NCBI RefSeq assembly: GCF_000173735.1
Contig: NZ_ACCB01000004.1
Coordinates: 62,001-126,000 of the forward strand
DNA length: 64,000 nt
Direction: 5' to 3'
Source of the DNA: Yersinia aldovae ATCC 35236
GTDB taxonomy: Bacteria > Pseudomonadota > Gammaproteobacteria > Enterobacterales > Enterobacteriaceae
The notes under the pieces were generated by a model. That model worked only from the letters and a program-made list of their open reading frames with translations. It did no database searches and was not told where the DNA came from. A program made the translations under genes and the position numbers. Position 1 is the stretch's first letter, and each line of letters starts with the position of its first letter. Positions 53,499 to 63,674 of this stretch are shown here, piece after piece.

Positions 53499-53819
53499 GT
53501 GATGTCCTTGTGGAGAATGTAAGGCCTTATCCCCGAAAGCGGGTAAGTCACCCAATAATAGGTGCAGATCAGAGGTCTGTCCTGTTCGGTGAGCAGATTT
53601 ATTTCTGGTAGTTACCAGAGGGTTATTCTGTAATTAAGTCTAATTTTTCTTTTGTTGTTCTGTAATCTTGTGTAAATACAGCATCTATCACTTATTTTGG
53701 CGGAACTTAAGCCTAGACTCTAGGTCTATTACTCTGCAATTATCTTACGTTACCTGTGATCTTGGTCGCGAATGCGCGCTAAAGGGGACGTAGTGGTGTT
53801 ATGGGAGGAAAGTAAAACA
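53499..53819. other. Divergent ytfJ/ytfK intergenic region
   Basis: 321 bp with both promoters. Contains a short CTAG-rich palindrome (CTAGA-C-TCTAG, about 53714-53724), notable because CTAG is rare in enterobacteria. Nothing else recognised. Confidence 0.45.
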
Positions 53820-54023
53820 ATGAGGATCTTCCAGCGTTACAATCCGGCGAAAGTGGCGATGTATGTTAAAACGCTTTTCCGTGGGCGGTTGTATATCAAG
53901 GACATGGGGGCTTTTGAGTTCGACCAAGGCAAGATTTTGATCCCGAAAATTAAGGATAAACGTCACTTTGTGGTCATGTCAGAGGTCAATCGGCAGGTAA
54001 TGCGTTTGCAAGCTGAAATGTAA
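53820..54023 (+). CDS. ytfK: (p)ppGpp-synthesis stimulator YtfK
   Basis: DUF1107 protein; E. coli YtfK binds SpoT and tips it toward (p)ppGpp synthesis under phosphate or fatty-acid starvation. ATG 53820 gives 67 residues ([42 protein letters not shown] pattern) closely matching E. coli YtfK. GGGAGGA lies 11-16 bases upstream. A terminator follows. Confidence 0.93.
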   Translation: MRIFQRYNPAKVAMYVKTLFRGRLYIKDMGAFEFDQGKILIPKIKDKRHFVVMSEVNRQVMRLQAEM

Positions 54024-54049
54024 AAAACTCACCCCGAACAAATTTAATT

Positions 54050-54080
54050 GCGGTCCCTATTTTGGGGCCGCTAATATTTT
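54050..54080 (+). terminator. Terminator of ytfK
   Basis: GCGGTCCC (54050-54057) pairs with GGGGCCGC (54064-54071, one T:G pair), followed by TAATATTTT. 27 bp after the ytfK stop. Confidence 0.75.
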
Positions 54081-54342
54081 AAACGATCACTATGCCAGGG
54101 TGTCACCCCGCCGAAAATAAAACGACATGGCTGCTTACCTGTCAAGTTAACCTGTTTATGAATCTTCTTTTATAACGTGCTCTGTCGAGTAAATAGACGA
54201 TAATTGGCGATGGTTTATAATTTTGTTTTTATTTTTAGTTGATTGCATATGTGTTTTTTATTCTATAAAAAATCTAACGTAACTCTATAGTTATGATGCT
54301 ATCGTTTTATTTTTATTCAGGTTTTTTATTGTATAAAATCTT

Positions 54343-54371
54343 TAGACTTTTAAAAAACGCACTGCTATAGT
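54343..54371 (+). promoter_or_regulatory. Promoter candidate for the microcin-like locus
   Basis: TAGACT (54343-54348), exactly 17 bp, TATAGT (54366-54371). The predicted transcript begins about 54379 and runs through both small ORFs. In AT-rich DNA chance matches are common, so confidence is moderate. Confidence 0.45.
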
Positions 54372-54497
54372 CCGTCGTGAATCTTTATTTAGTTATTACA
54401 ATACATACCATTAGTTATAATCTGTGTGATGTGTAATTATTGAAAAATATATGTTAATTAATTTGGTTTTCTAATTTACGAGAAAGATATAATCTCT

Positions 54498-54686
54498 ATG
54501 ACATATAATGTTAAAGCGGCCATTAATAATATAGTGAGTCTTTTCGCGACAATTCAGATTTCCTATCATTCCTCTGTATCTATAATTGGGGATCATAACT
54601 TAGTTGATGTTATTCTGATTGTAATATCCTTTTTTGGTTTTAGATCTATCGTTGGCTTTTTCCTTAATATGAAGAAATGGAAATAA
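54498..54686 (+). CDS. Small hydrophobic protein, candidate microcin immunity protein
   Basis: 62 residues, not recognised by sequence. One clear transmembrane helix at about 37-56 (VDVILIVISFFGFRSIVGFF), a weaker hydrophobic stretch at about 8-24, and a basic end KKWK. Very AT-rich codons. It ends 33 bp before the microcin-like gene on the same strand. In colicin V/microcin V, L and M loci a small membrane immunity gene stands directly upstream of the toxin gene in this arrangement. The ribosome site is weak (GAGAAAG about 12 bases upstream), so the start is less certain. Immunity function is inference from context. Confidence 0.55.
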   Translation: MTYNVKAAINNIVSLFATIQISYHSSVSIIGDHNLVDVILIVISFFGFRSIVGFFLNMKKWK

Positions 54687-54719
54687 AATATATTAATTAC
54701 TTATTTATGGAGGATATAT

Positions 54720-55007
54720 ATGGAAGCGCTTAATTCAGTACAGGCTAATTTGGTGGCGGGGGGGGATGGTGCTCCCGCTACATTGCCTAATGCAGTAGGC
54801 ACCGCCGCTATTGTGGGGGCGATTATGGGCATTCCCGCCGGGCCTATCGGTGTGATGGGCGGGGCTTTAGGTATGGGGATTGGCACCGCTATTGGTGCAA
54901 CAGCATCGGTGGGTATCGCACCCGCAGGGGATGGGCTTCCTATGGGGATGGACCCCCGATGTGCTGACCGAGAATTTATTATGAATAACCATATGCTGTG
55001 CAATTAA
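54720..55007 (+). CDS. Candidate class II microcin precursor (double-glycine leader)
   Basis: 95 residues. The leader MEALNSVQANLVAGG is 15 residues ending in GG, the length and end of class IIa microcin leaders such as that of microcin V (shared M1, L4, V12, G14, G15). The predicted 80-residue mature peptide begins DGAPATLPNAVG. It has a Gly/Ala-rich hydrophobic core with glycine-zipper spacing (GGALGMGIGTAIGAT) and ends with Cys81 and Cys94 (CADREFIMNNHMLCN), recalling the C-terminal disulfide loop of microcin V. An ideal ribosome site, GGAGG 6 bases before ATG, argues for real translation. No export genes nearby; a CvaAB-type exporter would be needed elsewhere. Not identified to a named microcin. 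Confidence 0.7.
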   Translation: MEALNSVQANLVAGGDGAPATLPNAVGTAAIVGAIMGIPAGPIGVMGGALGMGIGTAIGATASVGIAPAGDGLPMGMDPRCADREFIMNNHMLCN

Positions 55008-55040
55008 ATATCATTATTACGTCGGCAGGCGTTATGCGGA

Positions 55041-55076
55041 GAAAAACAGCGGCCCACCAGAAAAAGGGTGGGCCGC
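55041..55076 (-). terminator. Terminator of ytfL (also end of microcin-like unit)
   Basis: GCGGCCCACC (55049-55058) pairs perfectly with GGTGGGCCGC (55067-55076). On the minus strand it is followed by TGTTTTTC, so it terminates ytfL; it can also block plus-strand transcription from the microcin-like genes. Confidence 0.85.
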
Positions 55077-55110
55077 CAATGAGTTATATCATTACTGGTT
55101 CAAACCATCA

Positions 55111-56442
55111 CTATGCATCACTGCTTTCATATGGCGCTTTTGGCAGAATCGGGGCAGGCAGGTCACTGAGTTTGGTTACCAGTAGCTGGTCTATCTTGTA
55201 GCTGTCGATATCCACGACTTCAAACTTGTAACCGGCATATTTAACGAAATCAGTCCGCTTCGGAATTTTACGCAGCATATACATCATAAAACCACCGATG
55301 GTTTCATAATTGCCTGACTGTGGGAACTCGTCGATATGCAACACGCGCATGACATCTTCAATCGGCGTGCCACCCTCAATCAGCCATGAGCTTTCATCGC
55401 GGGCGACAATTTGCTCTTCCTGCCCTTGACCGACCAAATCCCCCATCAGGGTGGTCATTACGTCATTCAGGGTGATTATACCAACCACTAAAGCATATTC
55501 GTTGAGGATAACAGCAAAGTCCTCACCGGCGGTTTTAAAGCTTTCCAGCGCCTCAGAGAGGGTTAGGGTATCTGGCACAATCAGGGCCGAGCGAATTTGC
55601 ACACCGCTGCTCAAGACCAGGCTTTGATTACCGAGCACCCGGTTAAGCAAGTCCTTAGAGTCAACATAACCCACCACTTGATCGATATGGCCATCGCATA
55701 CCAGGAATTTCGAATGTGGGTGGGTCGAAATCTTCTCTTTAATACTGTCTTCACTTTCCCGCAAATCGAAATAGATTACGCTTTCACGCGAGGTCATTGA
55801 GGAAGGAACGGTGCGTGACTCCAGTTCGAACACATTTTCAATCAATTCATGCTCTTGCTTACGAAGTACCCCAGCCAAGGCACCGGCTTCTACCACGGCA
55901 TAGATATCATCTGAGGTGATGTCATCATTACGCACCATTGGTAGTTTAAATAAGCGGAAGATCAGATTTGCCATTCCATTGAAGAACCAAACTAACGGGC
56001 GGCAAATCATCAGGCAGAAGCGCATCGGGTTGACGATCCGCACGGCAACCGCCTCAGGTGAAATCATACCGATGCGTTTCGGGGTTAAGTCAGCAAACAA
56101 AATAAATAAGCTGGTCACCAACACGAACGAACAGATGAAACTCACTTGATCGGCAAGTTCCGGTGACATAACACGTTCAAAAACCAATTTGAACGAAGGA
56201 GAGAAGGCGGCATCACCGACAATACCCCCCAATATGGCAACAGCATTCAGGCCAATTTGTACCACGGTGAAGAATATTCCAGGGGTCTCTTGCAGCTTAA
56301 GAACCCGTAAGGCGTTGATATCGCCATCATCTGCCAAAATTTTTAGTTTAATTTTACGCGAAGCTGCCAATGAAATCTCTGATAACGAGAAGAAAGCGCT
56401 TACCGCGATTAAAAAAAGAATCAGTAAAATACTGTTTAACAT
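55111..56442 (-). CDS. ytfL: CNNM/CorC-type membrane protein YtfL
   Basis: Inner-membrane protein of the DUF21-CBS-CorC_HlyC family; E. coli YtfL (PaeA) is implicated in cadaverine/putrescine export, relatives in Mg2+/Co2+ handling. ATG 56442 (MLNSILLILFLIAVSAFFSLSEISLAASRK) gives 443 residues as in the family; an upstream in-frame stretch to 56520 is not conserved. Four transmembrane helices in DUF21 (about 1-190), a CBS pair (about 200-345) and a C-terminal CorC_HlyC domain (about 350-430). Confidence 0.93.
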   Translation of the reverse strand: MLNSILLILFLIAVSAFFSLSEISLAASRKIKLKILADDGDINALRVLKLQETPGIFFTVVQIGLNAVAILGGIVGDAAFSPSFKLVFERVMSPELADQVSFICSFVLVTSLFILFADLTPKRIGMISPEAVAVRIVNPMRFCLMICRPLVWFFNGMANLIFRLFKLPMVRNDDITSDDIYAVVEAGALAGVLRKQEHELIENVFELESRTVPSSMTSRESVIYFDLRESEDSIKEKISTHPHSKFLVCDGHIDQVVGYVDSKDLLNRVLGNQSLVLSSGVQIRSALIVPDTLTLSEALESFKTAGEDFAVILNEYALVVGIITLNDVMTTLMGDLVGQGQEEQIVARDESSWLIEGGTPIEDVMRVLHIDEFPQSGNYETIGGFMMYMLRKIPKRTDFVKYAGYKFEVVDIDSYKIDQLLVTKLSDLPAPILPKAPYESSDA

Positions 56443-56567
56443 AATCTGTCCGTGTCGTACCGACGACAGTGTCGGCGATCGTAAGGAAGGGCCATACTGT
56501 TTTTTAAATCTAGAATTCAAGAGAACGGCAGAAAGCCGTTTTCGAGCTGAGTGAACAGCCTGGATAG

Positions 56568-56700
56568 TATAACCTGTCTTACTTTAAGTTGCAGCGGTGT
56601 TAGTTACGTTGGTTGCTCTGCCCATCCACGCGCCTCTCCTTGGCCGCTGCCTACCCGTTACTCTAGCCAATCGGGGTACGCAGCAGCGATGCACGCGCCG
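56568..56700. repeat. ERIC-derived fragment
   Basis: TATAACCTGTCTTACTTTAAGTTGCAG...GTTAGTTACGTTGG matches an ERIC left end. The rest (CTACCCGTTACTCTAGCCAATCGGGGTACG) is a diverged core, and no proper right end is seen. It occupies most of the ytfL-msrA spacer up to the msrA stop codon. Confidence 0.55.
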
Positions 56701-56706
56701 CAAGTG

Positions 56707-57345
56707 TTACAAATTCGGCGGCATACAAACACCGATTCCACCTAAGCCACAATATCCATACGGGTTTTTATACAGATATTGCTGATGGTCATCTTCGGCA
56801 TAGTAGAACGGCAGGGCTACAGCAATCTCACTGGTAATCACCCGCGGATCCCCCGCCTGTTCCATTGCCTGCTGGAACACATGCTTGCTCTCTGTGGCTT
56901 GCGCTTCCTGTTCTGGCGTTAAAACATAAATGGCTGAACGATATTGTGTGCCAACATCACCCCCCTGACGCATCCCTTGCGCGGGATCGTGATTTTCCCA
57001 GAAAACCTGCAATAGTTGCTTATAACCGATGATGGTCGGATCAAAAACCACGCGTACCGCCTCGGTGTGCCCGGTACGGCCACTACAGACTTCATGGTAG
57101 GTTGGGTTCGGTGTGTAACCGCCACAGTAGCCTGCGGCGGTGCTGTAGACGCCTGAGAGTTGCCAGAATAAGCGCTCGACACCCCAGAAGCAGCCCATTG
57201 CGACGATAGCCACTTCCATTCCTTCAGGGATATGGGTCATGGAATGACCATTCACCACATGGAGATTTGCCACTGGCATCGGGGTCACTCGCCCCGCTAA
57301 GGCATTAGCCGCATCAATGACGGCATTTTTGTCATAATTTTGCAC
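56707..57345 (-). CDS. msrA: Peptide-methionine (S)-S-oxide reductase MsrA
   Basis: Reduces methionine-S-sulfoxide in proteins and free form. GTG 57345 (GGAG 9 bases upstream) gives 212 residues, matching E. coli; a TTG one codon earlier is also possible. The catalytic motif is [13 protein letters not shown] with Cys near 51; [27 protein letters not shown] and the C-terminal recycling cysteines in [13 protein letters not shown] are present. Divergent from tamA. Confidence 0.96.
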   Translation of the reverse strand: MQNYDKNAVIDAANALAGRVTPMPVANLHVVNGHSMTHIPEGMEVAIVAMGCFWGVERLFWQLSGVYSTAAGYCGGYTPNPTYHEVCSGRTGHTEAVRVVFDPTIIGYKQLLQVFWENHDPAQGMRQGGDVGTQYRSAIYVLTPEQEAQATESKHVFQQAMEQAGDPRVITSEIAVALPFYYAEDDHQQYLYKNPYGYCGLGGIGVCMPPNL

Positions 57346-57362
57346 CAAAATATTCTCCGATG

Positions 57363-57417
57363 TTTACAGTGGATATGCTATTTACAGTAAATCGATAACA
57401 GGATGTTTACAGTGAAT
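57363..57417. promoter_or_regulatory. Three TTTACAGTRRAT repeats upstream of msrA
   Basis: TTTACAGTGGAT, TTTACAGTAAAT and TTTACAGTGAAT at 57363, 57381 and 57406. The middle one sits in a perfect palindrome ATTTACAGTAAAT. Spacing of 18 and 25 bp puts the first pair nearly two helical turns apart. Likely a repeated operator for msrA; the regulator is unknown. Confidence 0.55.
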
Positions 57418-57627
57418 CATCATAGACAGTTGTATCTGATTGCGAGTTTGCACACAATAAGACGTATTCTGCGTTAATGTAGCGGCTTAACGCGAAATTT
57501 TAGGATTAACAGGCTGAAATCGGCCGTTGAACACGGGATGACAGTTGATAGAAAATTGTGTGAATGATGCCACTTTTCTTCTACTCACCGTTTGAGTGTT
57601 TTTACAGGAACGTAGACCTAATAGATT

Positions 57628-57694
57628 CCAAGGGGCAGAAGGCGGCAAGCGCGAGCAGCCAACACATCTGCAACTTGAAAGATGGCAGGGATAA
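57628..57694. repeat. ERIC end fragment in the tamA leader
   Basis: AGAAGGCGGCAAGCGCGAGCAGCCAACACATCTGCAACTTGAAAGATGGCAGGGATA reads as the right half of a reverse-oriented ERIC. It ends 18 bp before the tamA GTG. Confidence 0.6.
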
Positions 57695-57712
57695 AATTAA
57701 TTAGGAGTACGC

Positions 57713-59449
57713 GTGCCACGATACCCTATTCTGTGTTTTTTGTGTGTATTGCTCGCCACGCCTATCGCCTTTGCTGCCAATATCCGGTTGCAGGTTGAAG
57801 GTCTTAGCGGGGATTTAGAGAGAAACGTCAGGGCGCGTTTATCAACAATAGGTACTGATGAAATTACGGCTGATGGCCGTTTTCGTTCAAGGGTCGATGA
57901 AGCTATCCGCCAAGGGCTGCGTGCTTTAGGGTATTACGACCCAACCATTACCTTTGATTTGCAGGAACGCCCAGCGCCGGCCCGTTCGGTGCTTATTGCT
58001 AATGTTGTTCCCGGTGAACCAGTATTGATTGCGGGTGTGGATATCGTTCTGCAAGGCGGGGCGAAGACCGATCCTGACTATCTGGCGCTGGTACGCCGCG
58101 ATACCCCTAAGATTGGCTCTATCCTCAATCACGGCGATTTTGATGATTTTACCAGTTCCCTGACTAACCTGGCGCTGCGCCGTGGCTACTTCGACGCCAA
58201 TATGATTAAAAGTCAGTTAGGTGTCGCCGCAGAGCTGCGTAAGGCTTTCTGGGATATCGATTTTGACAGTGGTGAGCGTTACCGTTTCGGCAAAGTGAAT
58301 TTCCAAGGCTCGCAGATCCGTGAGGATTTCCTGCAAAATTTAGTGCCATTTCATGAAGGCGAGTTGTATACCTCCGATGAATTGGCTGAGTTGAACCGCC
58401 GGCTGTCTGCCACCAACTGGTTTAACTCTGTGGTGGTTTCGCCCGATTTTCGCGATGCCAAAAAGACTAAAATGCTGCCACTCGATGCGGTCGTCACCCC
58501 GCGCACAGAAAATACAGTCGAACTGGGGGGCGGCTATGCTACTGATGTCGGGCCACGGCTAACTGCCAGTTGGCGTAAACCCTGGATGAACTCCTACGGG
58601 CACAGCCTGACCACCAGTACCACTCTTTCAGCCCCCGAGCAGACGCTGGATTTCAGCTACCGTATACCTTTGCTGAAAAATCCGTTGGAACAATATTATC
58701 TGTTACAGGGCGGGTTTAAACGTACTGACCTGAATGACACTAAATCTGATACCACCACCTTGAACGTAGCCCGGTTCTGGGATCTCTCCAGTGGCTGGAA
58801 GCGCTCGGTTAACCTGCGCTGGAGCCTTGATCACTTTACCCAAGGCAGTATCACCGACACCACCATGTTGCTGTATCCGGGGGTGAATATTAGCCGAACC
58901 CGTCAGCGTGGTGGCGCAATGCCGGTTTGGGGTGATAGCCAAAACTATTCCATTGATTGGTCTGATACCACATGGGGATCTGATGTGGATTTCGGAATAT
59001 TCCAGGCGCAAAACGTGTGGATACGGACTCTTGGTGAGAAAAATCGTTTTGTGGTACGCGGCAATCTCGGCTGGATAGAAACCAATGATTTTAACCGGGT
59101 ACCGCCATCACTACGCTTCTTTGCCGGTGGTGACCGCAGTATTCGCGGTTATAAATTTCGTGATATCTCGCCACGCGATAGCGAGGGCAAACTTACCGGT
59201 GCTTCCAAGCTGGCAACCGGTACGTTGGAATATCAATATAACGTCACGGGCCGCTGGTGGGGGGCGGTATTTATCGATTCGGGCGAAGCGGTTAATGATA
59301 TTCGCAAGAGTGATTTCAAAACCGGTGCCGGGGTTGGCGTTCGTTGGTCCTCTCCTGTCGGCCCGATCAAGCTGGATATCGCCAAACCCATTGGTGATAA
59401 CGAAGCGCATGGCGTGCAATTTTACATCGGTTTGGGGCCTGAACTATGA
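57713..59449 (+). CDS. tamA: Translocation and assembly module outer-membrane subunit TamA
   Basis: Omp85-family outer-membrane protein that with TamB moves lipids or autotransporters to the outer membrane. GTG 57713 with AGGAG 5 bases upstream gives 578 residues: signal peptide [21 protein letters not shown], three POTRA domains (about 22-265), and a 16-strand barrel with the Omp85 motif around [15 protein letters not shown] and C-terminal [11 protein letters not shown]. Its stop overlaps the tamB start (ATGA). Confidence 0.96.
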   Translation: MPRYPILCFLCVLLATPIAFAANIRLQVEGLSGDLERNVRARLSTIGTDEITADGRFRSRVDEAIRQGLRALGYYDPTITFDLQERPAPARSVLIANVVPGEPVLIAGVDIVLQGGAKTDPDYLALVRRDTPKIGSILNHGDFDDFTSSLTNLALRRGYFDANMIKSQLGVAAELRKAFWDIDFDSGERYRFGKVNFQGSQIREDFLQNLVPFHEGELYTSDELAELNRRLSATNWFNSVVVSPDFRDAKKTKMLPLDAVVTPRTENTVELGGGYATDVGPRLTASWRKPWMNSYGHSLTTSTTLSAPEQTLDFSYRIPLLKNPLEQYYLLQGGFKRTDLNDTKSDTTTLNVARFWDLSSGWKRSVNLRWSLDHFTQGSITDTTMLLYPGVNISRTRQRGGAMPVWGDSQNYSIDWSDTTWGSDVDFGIFQAQNVWIRTLGEKNRFVVRGNLGWIETNDFNRVPPSLRFFAGGDRSIRGYKFRDISPRDSEGKLTGASKLATGTLEYQYNVTGRWWGAVFIDSGEAVNDIRKSDFKTGAGVGVRWSSPVGPIKLDIAKPIGDNEAHGVQFYIGLGPEL

Positions 59450-62400
59450 CGTCGGTAAAGAGACTGAGGTGGGTCAAGAGGCTCAGTATCGCCTTTCTGC
59501 TCATTATCCTGCTGCTGGTCGGCGCTATGGCGAGCCTGGTTGGAACCACCAGTGGTTTGCATTTTCTGATCAACAGTGCCGCCCGTTGGGTGCCCGGCCT
59601 GGATATTGCGAGTGTTAGCGGCGGTTGGCGTGATCTCACGTTAAAGGGCATTCAGTATCAAATGCCGGGCGTCACCGTCAAAGCGGGTCAGTTTCATCTG
59701 TCGTTGCAACTCTCTTGCCTGAAACGCAGCGAGTTGTGTGTTAATGCGCTGACCGCGCAAGATGTTGATGTGGTGGTGGATACCAAATCCCTGCCGCCAG
59801 CGGCAGAAACCCCAGCCAGCACGGAGCCAATGGGGGAGCTAAGTACTCCGTATCCTATTACTTTGCGTTTGCTGTCGCTGAATAATGTCAAAGTCACCAT
59901 TGATGACACGGCTATCTCGTTGGATGAATTGCGTACCGGCGCACACTGGCAGCAGCGGGCGCTAGCGCTAATGCCGACCAAAATCAGTGGCTTACTGATA
60001 GCATTACCTAAAACGGTTCCTGCTATCATTCCTGATGCGGCCAAGCCGGTAGTCGAAACAGCAATCGCAGCTAAAGAAGCGGTGGAACAACAGGCTATTG
60101 CACCGGCAGAAGCGGAACCCCCGCTGGGCGAAACCTTAAAAGCGCTGTTTGCCAAACCACTGCTGCCTGAGTTACCCGACTTCCGCTTACCGTTGGATTT
60201 ACAGATTAAATCGATCACCGGGCAGCAACTCCGGCTGACCGGCGATACAGATGTCCTTATTAACAGCCTGTTACTGCAAGCCAGCACCCAAGAAAACCAC
60301 ATAAAATTGGATGCGCTGGAGATTAAATCGCCGCAGGGCGGGCTATCAGCGCATGGTGAGGCGACGCTGGCCGATAAGTGGCCGCTGGATATAGTGATTA
60401 ATAGCGCGCTAAACATCGAGCCACTGAAAGGCGAAAAGATCAAACTGACGGTCGGTGGTGATCTGCGGGATCAACTCACGGTTGCGCTAAATCTATCCGG
60501 GCCAGTCAGCGCCCAACTGGATGCGCAAACCTCGCTGGCGCAAGCGGGGTTGCCACTGGCTTTAACCTTGCAAAGTAAGCAATTACGCTGGCCGCTCGCC
60601 GGTGAGCCGCAATATCAAATCAATCATCTCAGAATGCGTCTCAACGGGCAGGCGACAGATTACGCACTCTCAATCCGTTCTGATTTCAACGGCACAGATT
60701 TGCCACCCGCACTGTTCACATTGGATGGTAAAGGCAATGTTGAGCAATTTAGTCTGACACGTTTACGACTGGCAGCGCTGCAAGGCAATACTGATTTGAC
60801 CGGTGTGGTGGATTGGCGCAAAGCGGTCAGTTGGAACTCGGTATTAACCTTATCGGGTATTAACACCACCAAACAGTGGCCGGACTGGCCGGCTAAACTG
60901 GATGGCAAGATTGTCACCCGCGGCAGTCTCCACGGTGGCAGTTGGCAATTACAGGTGCCAGAGTTGACGCTGGACGGCAATGTAAAACAGAACCGTGTGA
61001 CGGCGCGTGGCTCATTGACGGGGAACGCTGCTGGTCAATGGCATATTCCTGGCATCAATCTGGCATTGGGCCGCAACCGGCTGGATGTGAAAGGTGATCT
61101 TAACGACCACTGGCAGTTAGATGCCAATATTGATGCGCCTCAGCTTGATGGCGCGCTGCCAGGGTTAGGTGGTGTGGTGAAAGGGGCACTGAAATTACGC
61201 GGTAACCTCAAAGCACCGCAACTGTTGGCTGACTTGACGGCTAATCGCCTGCAATGGCAAGAATTGACCATTAATCGCATTAAGGTCGATGGCGATGTTC
61301 GTTCAACTGATCAAATTCAGGGGCAGTTAGCCGTTCGGGTCGAGCAACTCAAACAAGCAGACTTGGTCGTCAGTTTGCTGACACTGGATGCCCGCGGCAG
61401 TGAAAAACAGCATCAATTACGGCTAAATATGCAGGGCGAACCGCTTTCTGGCCAGCTGGCATTGGATGGCAGTTTTGACCGGCAGCAACAGCGCTGGCGC
61501 GGTAATCTGAATAATACACGTTTCGACACGCCGGTCGGTGAATGGCGCTTAAGCCGTGCCATCGCACTGGATTATCAGGACGCGGCACAGCGGATAACCA
61601 TTGGCCCACATTGCTGGCTCAACCCAAATGCCGAGCTTTGTGTACCACGAGCAATCGAAGCTGGCCCGAGTGGGCAGGCGAGTGTGGTGCTCAATCGTTT
61701 TGATTTAGCGATGATCAAACCGTTCCTTGGCCCGGATACCACACTGAGCGGTGTCTTCACCGGGCGGGCGGATGTCAGTTGGAAGGCCGGCGGCAGCTTA
61801 CCGGATGCGCGGGTATCACTCAGTGGTAACGGCGTCAAAGTGCAGCAAGTGGTGCAGGGGAATACGCTGCCAATCGCCTTTGAAACACTGAACCTGAACG
61901 GTGGTTTGGTTAACGGGCAGGTGCGTGCGGATTGGCTGGTTAAACTGGTCAATAATGGGCAGTTCTCCGGCCAGGTGCAGGTGGCTGATCCTGAAGGGCG
62001 GCGTAATTTGTCCGGTAATATTGCTATTAGTAATATCTCGCTGGCAATGATTAACCCGATTCTCAGTGATGGCGAAAAAGCGGCCGGAAGCCTAAATGCC
62101 AATTTGCGTTTAGGCGGCAATGCGAAAAACCCATTGGTCTTTGGTCGTCTGGCGCTGGATAACGTTGATCTTGATGGCAGTTGGATGCCATTCAATATCA
62201 CCGAAGGGCGTCTGGTGATGAATTTTGATGGCATGACCTCAACTCTGGATGGTTTGATCCGCACTTCTCAAGGGCAACTTAACCTAGCCGGTGATGCCGA
62301 TTGGCGTGATATCAATGCATGGCGTGCCAGGATCGCCGCCAAAGGCAACAAGTTACGGGTTACGGTGCCGCCAATGGTGCGCATCGATGTTTCACCGGAC

Positions 62401-63276
62401 ATTGTTTTTGAAGCGACACCGCAGCTATTTACCCTTAACGGTTCTGTGGATATCCCGTGGGCGCGGATCACCGTGCAGGAAGTGCCGGAAAGCGCAGTGG
62501 GTGTCTCACCGCATGAAGTGATGCTGAATAACGATCTGAAACCGATCAACCCTAGTTCTACTAGTATTCCAATTAATAGTAACTTGGTTATTCATGTCGG
62601 TAATGATGTGCGTCTGAATGCCTTTGGCCTGAAAGCCCGCCTGCAAGGTGATTTGAAAATGGTGCAGGATCAGCGCGGATTGGGGTTGAATGGGCAGATT
62701 AATATCCCATCCGGTAGCTTCCGTGCCTATGGTCAGGACTTGATCGTTAACAAAGGGATACTGCTGTTCTCCGGCCCTCCGGATCAACCACTGCTGAATA
62801 TTGAAGCAATTCGTAACCCAGATGCCACCGCTAACGGCGTGACTGCTGGGGTGCGCGTTACCGGTATGGCGGATGCACCGCGGCTGGAGATATTCTCGGA
62901 TCCGGCCATGTCACAACAAGAGGCGCTATCTTACTTGCTGCGTGGGCAGGGGCTGGGTAATTCAGGTACGGACAGCGGTATGATGACGTCAATGCTGGTG
63001 GGTATGGGCGTTGCGCAAAGTGGCAAACTGGTGGGTAAAATTGGTGAAGCCTTTGGTGTCAGTAATCTGGCGCTGGATACACAAGGTGTCGGTGATAGCT
63101 CACAAGTGGTCGTGAGCGGCTATGTCACTAAAGACCTGCAAGTAAAATACGGTGTGGGTATATTTGACTCATTGGCGACGTTAACATTACGTTATCGGTT
63201 GATGCCAAGGTTGTATCTGGAAGCAGTGTCTGGTATTGATCAGGCATTAGATGTGCTTTATCAGTTTGAGTTCTAA
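59446..63276 (+). CDS. tamB: Translocation and assembly module inner-membrane subunit TamB
   Basis: AsmA-like periplasm-spanning protein anchored in the inner membrane; with TamA it supports phospholipid transport and autotransporter assembly. 1276 residues: N-terminal anchor [21 protein letters not shown] (about 13-33), a long beta-rich groove of repeated amphipathic strands, and a C-terminal DUF490/TamB domain ending [27 protein letters not shown] that contacts TamA. 4-bp overlap with tamA implies coupling; ytfP follows after 2 bp. Confidence 0.96.
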   Translation: MTSVKRLRWVKRLSIAFLLIILLLVGAMASLVGTTSGLHFLINSAARWVPGLDIASVSGGWRDLTLKGIQYQMPGVTVKAGQFHLSLQLSCLKRSELCVNALTAQDVDVVVDTKSLPPAAETPASTEPMGELSTPYPITLRLLSLNNVKVTIDDTAISLDELRTGAHWQQRALALMPTKISGLLIALPKTVPAIIPDAAKPVVETAIAAKEAVEQQAIAPAEAEPPLGETLKALFAKPLLPELPDFRLPLDLQIKSITGQQLRLTGDTDVLINSLLLQASTQENHIKLDALEIKSPQGGLSAHGEATLADKWPLDIVINSALNIEPLKGEKIKLTVGGDLRDQLTVALNLSGPVSAQLDAQTSLAQAGLPLALTLQSKQLRWPLAGEPQYQINHLRMRLNGQATDYALSIRSDFNGTDLPPALFTLDGKGNVEQFSLTRLRLAALQGNTDLTGVVDWRKAVSWNSVLTLSGINTTKQWPDWPAKLDGKIVTRGSLHGGSWQLQVPELTLDGNVKQNRVTARGSLTGNAAGQWHIPGINLALGRNRLDVKGDLNDHWQLDANIDAPQLDGALPGLGGVVKGALKLRGNLKAPQLLADLTANRLQWQELTINRIKVDGDVRSTDQIQGQLAVRVEQLKQADLVVSLLTLDARGSEKQHQLRLNMQGEPLSGQLALDGSFDRQQQRWRGNLNNTRFDTPVGEWRLSRAIALDYQDAAQRITIGPHCWLNPNAELCVPRAIEAGPSGQASVVLNRFDLAMIKPFLGPDTTLSGVFTGRADVSWKAGGSLPDARVSLSGNGVKVQQVVQGNTLPIAFETLNLNGGLVNGQVRADWLVKLVNNGQFSGQVQVADPEGRRNLSGNIAISNISLAMINPILSDGEKAAGSLNANLRLGGNAKNPLVFGRLALDNVDLDGSWMPFNITEGRLVMNFDGMTSTLDGLIRTSQGQLNLAGDADWRDINAWRARIAAKGNKLRVTVPPMVRIDVSPDIVFEATPQLFTLNGSVDIPWARITVQEVPESAVGVSPHEVMLNNDLKPINPSSTSIPINSNLVIHVGNDVRLNAFGLKARLQGDLKMVQDQRGLGLNGQINIPSGSFRAYGQDLIVNKGILLFSGPPDQPLLNIEAIRNPDATANGVTAGVRVTGMADAPRLEIFSDPAMSQQEALSYLLRGQGLGNSGTDSGMMTSMLVGMGVAQSGKLVGKIGEAFGVSNLALDTQGVGDSSQVVVSGYVTKDLQVKYGVGIFDSLATLTLRYRLMPRLYLEAVSGIDQALDVLYQFEF

Positions 63277-63278
63277 CA

Positions 63279-63635
63279 ATGCGAATTATTGTCTACGGTA
63301 GTTTACGGCGCAAGCAAGGTAACAGTCATTGGATGACAGACGCCCAGTTGCTGGGCGAGCATGACCTGGAAGGTTACGAGATGTACAACTTAGGCCATTA
63401 TCCGGCGGTTATCCCCGGAGACGGCACTGTGCATTGTGAAGTTTATCGAATTAACTCGTCCATTATGAATGAGTTAGATGAGCTAAAAAGTAACACTAAG
63501 GATTATCGGCGTGAGTTGATCCCAACACCTTATGGCAGTGCGTGGATCTATCTTTATCGTCTGCCGATTGAGGGATTACCCCGTATTCGCAGTGGCGACT
63601 GGCTAAAACGCCATGAAGAAAGCGATAAGTCGTAA
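63279..63635 (+). CDS. ytfP: Gamma-glutamylcyclotransferase-like protein YtfP
   Basis: AIG2/GGCT-fold protein. 118 residues with the substrate-cavity motif MRIIVYGSLRRKQGNSHWM, GYEMYNLGHYPAVIPGDGTVHCEVYRI and ELDELKSNTKDYRRELIPTP, where the acidic residue is the putative catalytic one. In E. coli the function is unproven. Third gene of tamA-tamB-ytfP. Confidence 0.93.
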   Translation: MRIIVYGSLRRKQGNSHWMTDAQLLGEHDLEGYEMYNLGHYPAVIPGDGTVHCEVYRINSSIMNELDELKSNTKDYRRELIPTPYGSAWIYLYRLPIEGLPRIRSGDWLKRHEESDKS

Positions 63636-63674
63636 GATTCAGGGGTAAGACGCATACATAACGCACTGATAAAT

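Larger units (their letters stand above)
54024..54497. other. AT-rich region ahead of the microcin-like genes
   Basis: 474 bp. Starts with the ytfK terminator; from about 54170 base composition drops to strongly AT-rich, unlike the flanking core genes. Holds a promoter candidate at 54343-54371. No ORF above 30 codons with a ribosome site. The base shift supports horizontal gain of the following two ORFs. Confidence 0.6.
57346..57712. other. Divergent msrA/tamA intergenic region
   Basis: 367 bp. Next to msrA are three direct repeats of TTTACAGTRRAT (57363-57374, 57381-57392, 57406-57417), and next to tamA an ERIC right-end fragment (57628-57694). The middle holds no recognised element. Confidence 0.65.

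Noticed and set aside
54181-54260. Fur box controlling the microcin-like locus
   Set aside because: Only GATAAT-like half matches are visible; no 19-bp site close to consensus.
54998-55201. 67-codon frame after the microcin-like gene
   Set aside because: It runs through the terminator hairpin and antisense into ytfL, with no ribosome site.
59694-60443. 249-codon frame antisense to tamB
   Set aside because: Ser/low-complexity shadow of a well-supported coding gene without a ribosome site.
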